This document shows, in pieces, positions 4,692-5,491 of a DNA stretch of 5,491 nucleotides (position 1 is the stretch's first letter; each line of letters opens with the position of its first letter). The translations under genes and the position numbers were made by a program. The notes beneath the pieces were generated by a model that saw only the letters and a list, made by a program, of their open reading frames with translations, had not been told where the DNA came from and did not search any database. The DNA is from Rhodospirillaceae bacterium. Its GTDB lineage: Bacteria; Pseudomonadota; Alphaproteobacteria; Rhodospirillales; Magnetospirillaceae. The stretch is taken from the NCBI GenBank assembly GCA_030151865.1, contig JASLCK010000217.1, positions 1 to 5,491 on the forward strand, given 5' to 3'.

Positions 4692-5399
4692 TCAGGCATT
4701 TCCCCGAACATCGTCTACAAGTTCTTGCAATTGCTCCATATCCAGGATCGCCAGAGCATCCTTGCGGCGCTCGACAATCTTGGCGCGGGCCAGTTCGTTC
4801 AGCACGCGGGCAACCGTCTCGCGGGTGGTGCTGACGCGGCTGGCGATATCGGAGTGAACCGGAATCGGCTGCAAAATCGCGGTCAGACCATCCTTGGAAC
4901 AAAGCCGGGCCTGGCGCAGCACCTCGGCATGGACCCGGTTGTTGGCCCCCAAGGTTGACAGATCCATGATGCGTTCGGTGCCCTGACGGATCACCCGGGC
5001 CAGTCGGCGCATGATCAGCAGCCCGACCTGAGCCTTCGTCGCCAACAGATTCAGAAAGACTTCGTGCGACATGGCCGCGGTCAGCGCGTCGCCGCCTTGA
5101 GCCAATACAAAGGCCGAGCGCGGGCCACCATCCAGGGCAGCCAACTCGCCAAAATATCCGCCGGGACCGATATCGTCCAAGGCCACTTCCCGGCCCGAGA
5201 CCGAGTAGTTCACGATCCGCGCCATGCCCTCGATGATGAAATAGACGTCGCGGCTTTCGCTTTGCCCATCGATGATATGTTCGCCCACGCCATAGCGCCG
5301 CCAACGACATTGGCGCGCCAGATCGGCCCGTTCGGCGGCAGAAAGAGACGCCAGCAACGGCACCTCGTCCAAAGAGAAAGTCGGGCTGTCCTGCACCAT
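4692..5399 (-). CDS. Crp/Fnr family transcriptional regulator, CRP-type
   Basis: A 235-residue regulator with an N-terminal cyclic-nucleotide-binding beta-barrel (about residues 10-125), a dimerisation helix (about 127-150) and a C-terminal winged helix-turn-helix (about 155-225). The phosphate-binding cassette reads GELAALDGGPRSA: Gly84-Glu85-Leu86 and Arg94-Ser95 match the cAMP-contacting residues of E. coli CRP. The recognition helix STTRETVARVL has Arg193, Glu194 and Arg198 where CRP has R180, E181 and R185, so a TGTGA-type half-site is predicted. Only two cysteines (31 and 167) are present, so it is not an iron-sulphur FNR. The effector may be cAMP or cGMP; some alphaproteobacterial relatives use cGMP. 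The ATG at 5399 is preceded by a weak AGGTAAGA about 15 bases upstream. A perfect CRP operator lies directly behind the gene and a strong terminator 108 bases past the stop. Confidence 0.92.
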   Translation of the reverse strand: MVQDSPTFSLDEVPLLASLSAAERADLARQCRWRRYGVGEHIIDGQSESRDVYFIIEGMARIVNYSVSGREVALDDIGPGGYFGELAALDGGPRSAFVLAQGGDALTAAMSHEVFLNLLATKAQVGLLIMRRLARVIRQGTERIMDLSTLGANNRVHAEVLRQARLCSKDGLTAILQPIPVHSDIASRVSTTRETVARVLNELARAKIVERRKDALAILDMEQLQELVDDVRGNA

Positions 5400-5423
5400 G
5401 GGATGAGAGTCTTACCTGCTGTC

Positions 5424-5452
5424 GCGCATTGCGTTATGCGCCCACCATACCA
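5424..5452 (-). promoter_or_regulatory. Candidate promoter and inverted repeat in the leader of the CRP-like gene
   Basis: On the minus strand TGG-TATGGT (5452 to 5444) resembles an extended -10 element, putting the start near 5437. Directly overlapping it is an inverted repeat, GCGCAT at 5424-5429 and ATGCGC at 5436-5441 with six bases between. It could be an operator covering the start point or a hairpin at the 5' end of the message. It does not resemble the TGTGA-type site, so simple autoregulation through it is not obvious. The AT-rich DNA further upstream (5461-5491) shows no clear -35. Confidence 0.35.
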
Positions 5453-5491
5453 TGATGCGGCGCAAAGAAAATTGATTGCTTTTTAATAAAA

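Noticed and set aside
5064..5486. 140-residue plus-strand frame opposite the CRP-like gene
   Set aside because: It is antisense to a confidently identified regulator, with no family signature.

Overview
The window looks like chromosomal DNA of a GC-rich alphaproteobacterium. The strongest sign is a DivK-type single-domain response regulator nearly identical in its core to the Caulobacter cell-cycle protein. The cysteine-free L33, the weak Shine-Dalgarno sites and the gene company agree with this. I suspect a Rhodospirillales-like genome, but that is inference. Nothing in the window looks like a phage, transposon or CRISPR array.

Layout. Positions 1-243 hold the 3' end of an RNase R gene (rnr). 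Four bases later comes a complete S41 carboxyl-terminal processing protease with a lipoprotein signal (248-1801), probably in the same operon. A sigma70-like promoter then leads into rpmG, encoding ribosomal protein L33 (1901-2068), which ends at an intrinsic terminator. A DAO-family FAD oxidoreductase follows (2202-3605); its FAD-binding motif lacks the third glycine. All of these are on the plus strand. A hairpin at 3604-3637 separates them from the minus-strand half. Reading right to left, that half holds a CRP-type cyclic-nucleotide-binding regulator (5399-4692), a 150-base terminator-bounded gap, a DUF423 small membrane protein (4489-4112) and divK (4026-3661), which has its own good promoter.

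The most interesting place is the gap behind the CRP-like gene. One base after its stop codon lies an 18-bp perfect palindrome containing the exact E. coli CRP consensus, TGTGA-N6-TCACA. The regulator's recognition helix keeps the Arg-Glu-Arg triad that reads this half-site. About 41 bp downstream of the palindrome centre, the spacing of a class II CRP promoter, sits a TATGAT -10 element. About 85 bases further on is a strong intrinsic terminator. Together they predict a short non-coding transcript controlled by the neighbouring regulator. This is a prediction from sequence only.

The plus-strand half is mainly RNA turnover, envelope proteolysis and translation. The minus-strand half is mainly regulation: a CRP-like regulator, a candidate small RNA and a cell-cycle phospho-signalling protein. 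Apart from rnr-ctp, the genes look like separate transcription units.
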